NCBI RefSeq assembly: GCF_000165425.1
Contig: NW_001799637.1
Span: 62,001 to 126,000 of the forward strand
DNA from: Paramecium tetraurelia
Taxonomy: Eukaryota; Ciliophora; Oligohymenophorea; Peniculida; Parameciidae
Length of the DNA: 64,000 nucleotides
Direction of reading: 5' to 3'
Positions 62,427 to 64,000 of the stretch are shown here, one piece after another. The notes beneath the pieces are model-generated. The model did not search any database. It was not told the DNA's origin and was given only the letters and a program-made list of their open reading frames with translations. A program made the translations under genes and the position numbers. Each line of letters begins with the position of its first letter. Position 1 is the first letter of the stretch.

Positions 62427-63493
62427 TATATTATGTTAAATACAACACTAATAATAATCAAAAAAACTGTTTCATTTTACCATAAAAAATAACGACTTAA
62501 TAAATTTATTATTGTTTATTATTTATTAAATATAAAATTTATAGAAAACCAAACTTTTTATTTAATATCATTATAATAAAGCGAAATATATATTCATTTT
62601 ATAATAAATATCGCTTGTCCTTAATTTTATTCATTAACTTATCTTTCCTACATAATCAGAATATATAATGATCTCTTTTTTTCTCTTTAGACAGAATTTT
62701 TGTATTTTTTTTTTTGATGAGGAAACAAGCTTAGTTAAAATTTAAGATGTATTATATATTCATAGGAAATCAGATATAATGAAATCCTTGGTTGATTATC
62801 TAAGTATGCAGCCAATAATATAATAGAACCAATTTGATCATTTAATAAAAGAATCAATTTTTATTCAACTTGATTTGGAGATTCCTATTTTCAAATTTTT
62901 TAATAGAGTTTATTTATCTTTGTAAATAAAGACGTCAATCGATTTGGTCAAGAAAATTCCTCTTGTCTACAAGTGATTTGAAGAGAGAAAATCTTGAATT
63001 ATGGATGAATTATTAATATTTCAATAGTCTAATTATAAAGTGTATTATTCAAAAAAAAAACAAAGTGATTACTATTTGGAAATGCATGGCAGTAAAAAAT
63101 TCTGATGGGAGGAGTTGGTTTTCTTGATGCAAATCACAAATAAGATCTTATATAAATAGAAATAAAATCTGATTAGGTCTGAATTCAATTAAAAAAAATT
63201 TAGGGATTTGGATCCTTATACAACAATCGCTGCTTTGTGATTACTTATCCAATTGATACTATTGTAGAAGAATTGACTCAATAAGATTTTGGTTAAAGAG
63301 TAAATATTTCATTTTCTAATTGTTAAAAAAGATGAGGAATGAAGGATTGTTGTATGATTATGGAGGTTTTGAATTTCCCTCAATAGATTAATTGAAGCAG
63401 CTGCCGTTTAATTTGGCTATTTCGATCATTTAGCAGAGTTATCAACTAGAGATTAGTTTGTTTATTGTTTATTTATAATTGTAATAACCCATA
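62427..63493. other. Region with a probable gene relic (about 62779-63440, plus)
   Basis: An ATG at 62779 opens MKSLVDYLSMQPIIQQNQF up to a TGA near 62972. Further protein-like pieces in other frames (DYYLEMHGSKKF, WEELVFLMQITNKILY, IEAAAVQFGYFDHLAELS) follow to ~63440, separated by TGA and frame changes that small introns do not clearly fix. Possibly a degenerate gene; family unknown. Confidence 0.35.
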
Positions 63494-63880
63494 TCATATG
63501 TCATCTTCATCATCACTAGACAATTTTCTTCTCTTAAACTATGTAATTTAGACTGTAAATTTACAGTAACTTTTGTTTCTTGTTTTTTCTATCCTTCTGC
63601 TGCTTCTAGTAATTTTATCAATTCATCCTCAGAAAGTTGATTTGTAATCTTCCCTTGTTTGGCCCATTAACAAAGTTAGACTTCGATTAACTCTGCCTTC
63701 TCTGGTTTAACCAATTTGATATTTGCCACTAAACATGAAATATTCAATGTATTTACATCTTTGCTTTGCTTCAGGAGTCAATATTTGGGTCAAAATAGAC
63801 TTTTTGACTTCCTCCATTTGTTCCTTCTATGCTTATTATTATTTAAGCTATTCTAACTATTTCTAATCCAATTGATCCAT
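63494..63880 (-). CDS. PDCD5: PDCD5 family protein, 110 aa
   Basis: PDCD5 is a small conserved helical DNA-binding/chaperone-interacting protein. Introns at 63729-63756 (28 nt) and 63539-63564 (26 nt) give 111 codons. The start (MDQLDQKQLEQLKQQQ) is helical and Gln-rich. It is followed by EEVKKSILTQILTPEAKQR, LANIKLVKPEKAELIEVQL and GKITNQLSEDELIKLLE, which match the core triple helix bundle. The end, FKRRKLSSDDEDDI, is the basic-then-acidic tail of the family. Both introns are needed to keep these motifs in one frame. Length is normal for the family. Confidence 0.93.
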
Positions 63881-63961
63881 TAATTAATTTATATTATATA
63901 GAAATTATTATAACACATTCGAAATTATTATTAATAATTTTTGAGTTTAAAATTAATTAAA

Positions 63962-64000
63962 ATGGCAACAACCATGTTTCAACAAAATGAGGCCAACTTC
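63962..64000 (+). CDS. Start of a gene, cut by window edge
   Basis: ATG followed by 12 further codons (MATTMFQQNEANF) running off the window. Divergent from PDCD5, 81 bp between start codons. Too short to identify. Confidence 0.5.
   Translation, partial: MATTMFQQNEANF

Overview
The window is a stretch of ciliate somatic (macronuclear) genome, most like Paramecium. Three things show this. TAA and TAG are read as glutamine throughout and TGA is the only stop. The DNA is strongly AT-rich. Almost every gene that can be checked against a known family needs introns of only 19-29 nt, mostly GTA...TAG. For the well-resolved genes below I removed candidate introns by hand and checked that exon lengths sum to a multiple of three and that the reading frame runs from ATG to TGA. 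ORFs called with the standard code are mostly fragments of these genes.

Layout. 1-3.8 kb: start of an alpha-mannosidase gene (minus), a stand-alone TRPM-type SLOG protein, a coiled-coil/zinc-motif protein and a Q-rich protein. 4.0-9.7 kb: a Rab21-like GTPase and a duplicated gene pair of unknown function flanking decayed sequence. 10.7-14.8 kb: copy A of a ~1350-residue single-pass membrane protein family. 15.4-21.2 kb: small unknown genes and U2AF65. 22.1-28.8 kb: a pseudokinase-MORN fusion, a type I membrane protein, a WD40 protein and a TMBIM (Bax inhibitor-like) protein. 28.8-32.4 kb: gene-poor. 32.9-35.8 kb: a long coiled-coil protein. 36.0-39.8 kb: family copy B on the minus strand, interrupted by 150 Ns. 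40.4-48.8 kb: coiled-coil and unknown proteins, a C2-like/coiled-coil protein divergent from NAP1, a SAXO-like microtubule protein and an AMT ammonium transporter. 49.8-57.7 kb: an RNase P Rpr2/Rpp21 subunit, a CAMK-like kinase, unknown genes, a PARG-like glycohydrolase and a frameshifted alpha/beta-hydrolase pseudogene. 58.4-62.4 kb: family copy C with a reading-frame lesion. 63.5-64.0 kb: PDCD5 and the start of one more gene.

There is no operon logic. Genes are packed tightly on both strands: divergent start codons 11 and 33 bp apart, convergent stops 3 bp apart and overlapping gene ends. The contents are mainly housekeeping and ciliary/cortical functions (splicing, histone chaperoning, RNase P, ammonium transport, vesicle traffic, axonemal microtubules, kinase signalling). 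The most unusual element is the dispersed three-copy family A/B/C, with no domain I recognise, in which B and C share a 354-bp tract that looks identical by eye and ends exactly at the assembly gap.
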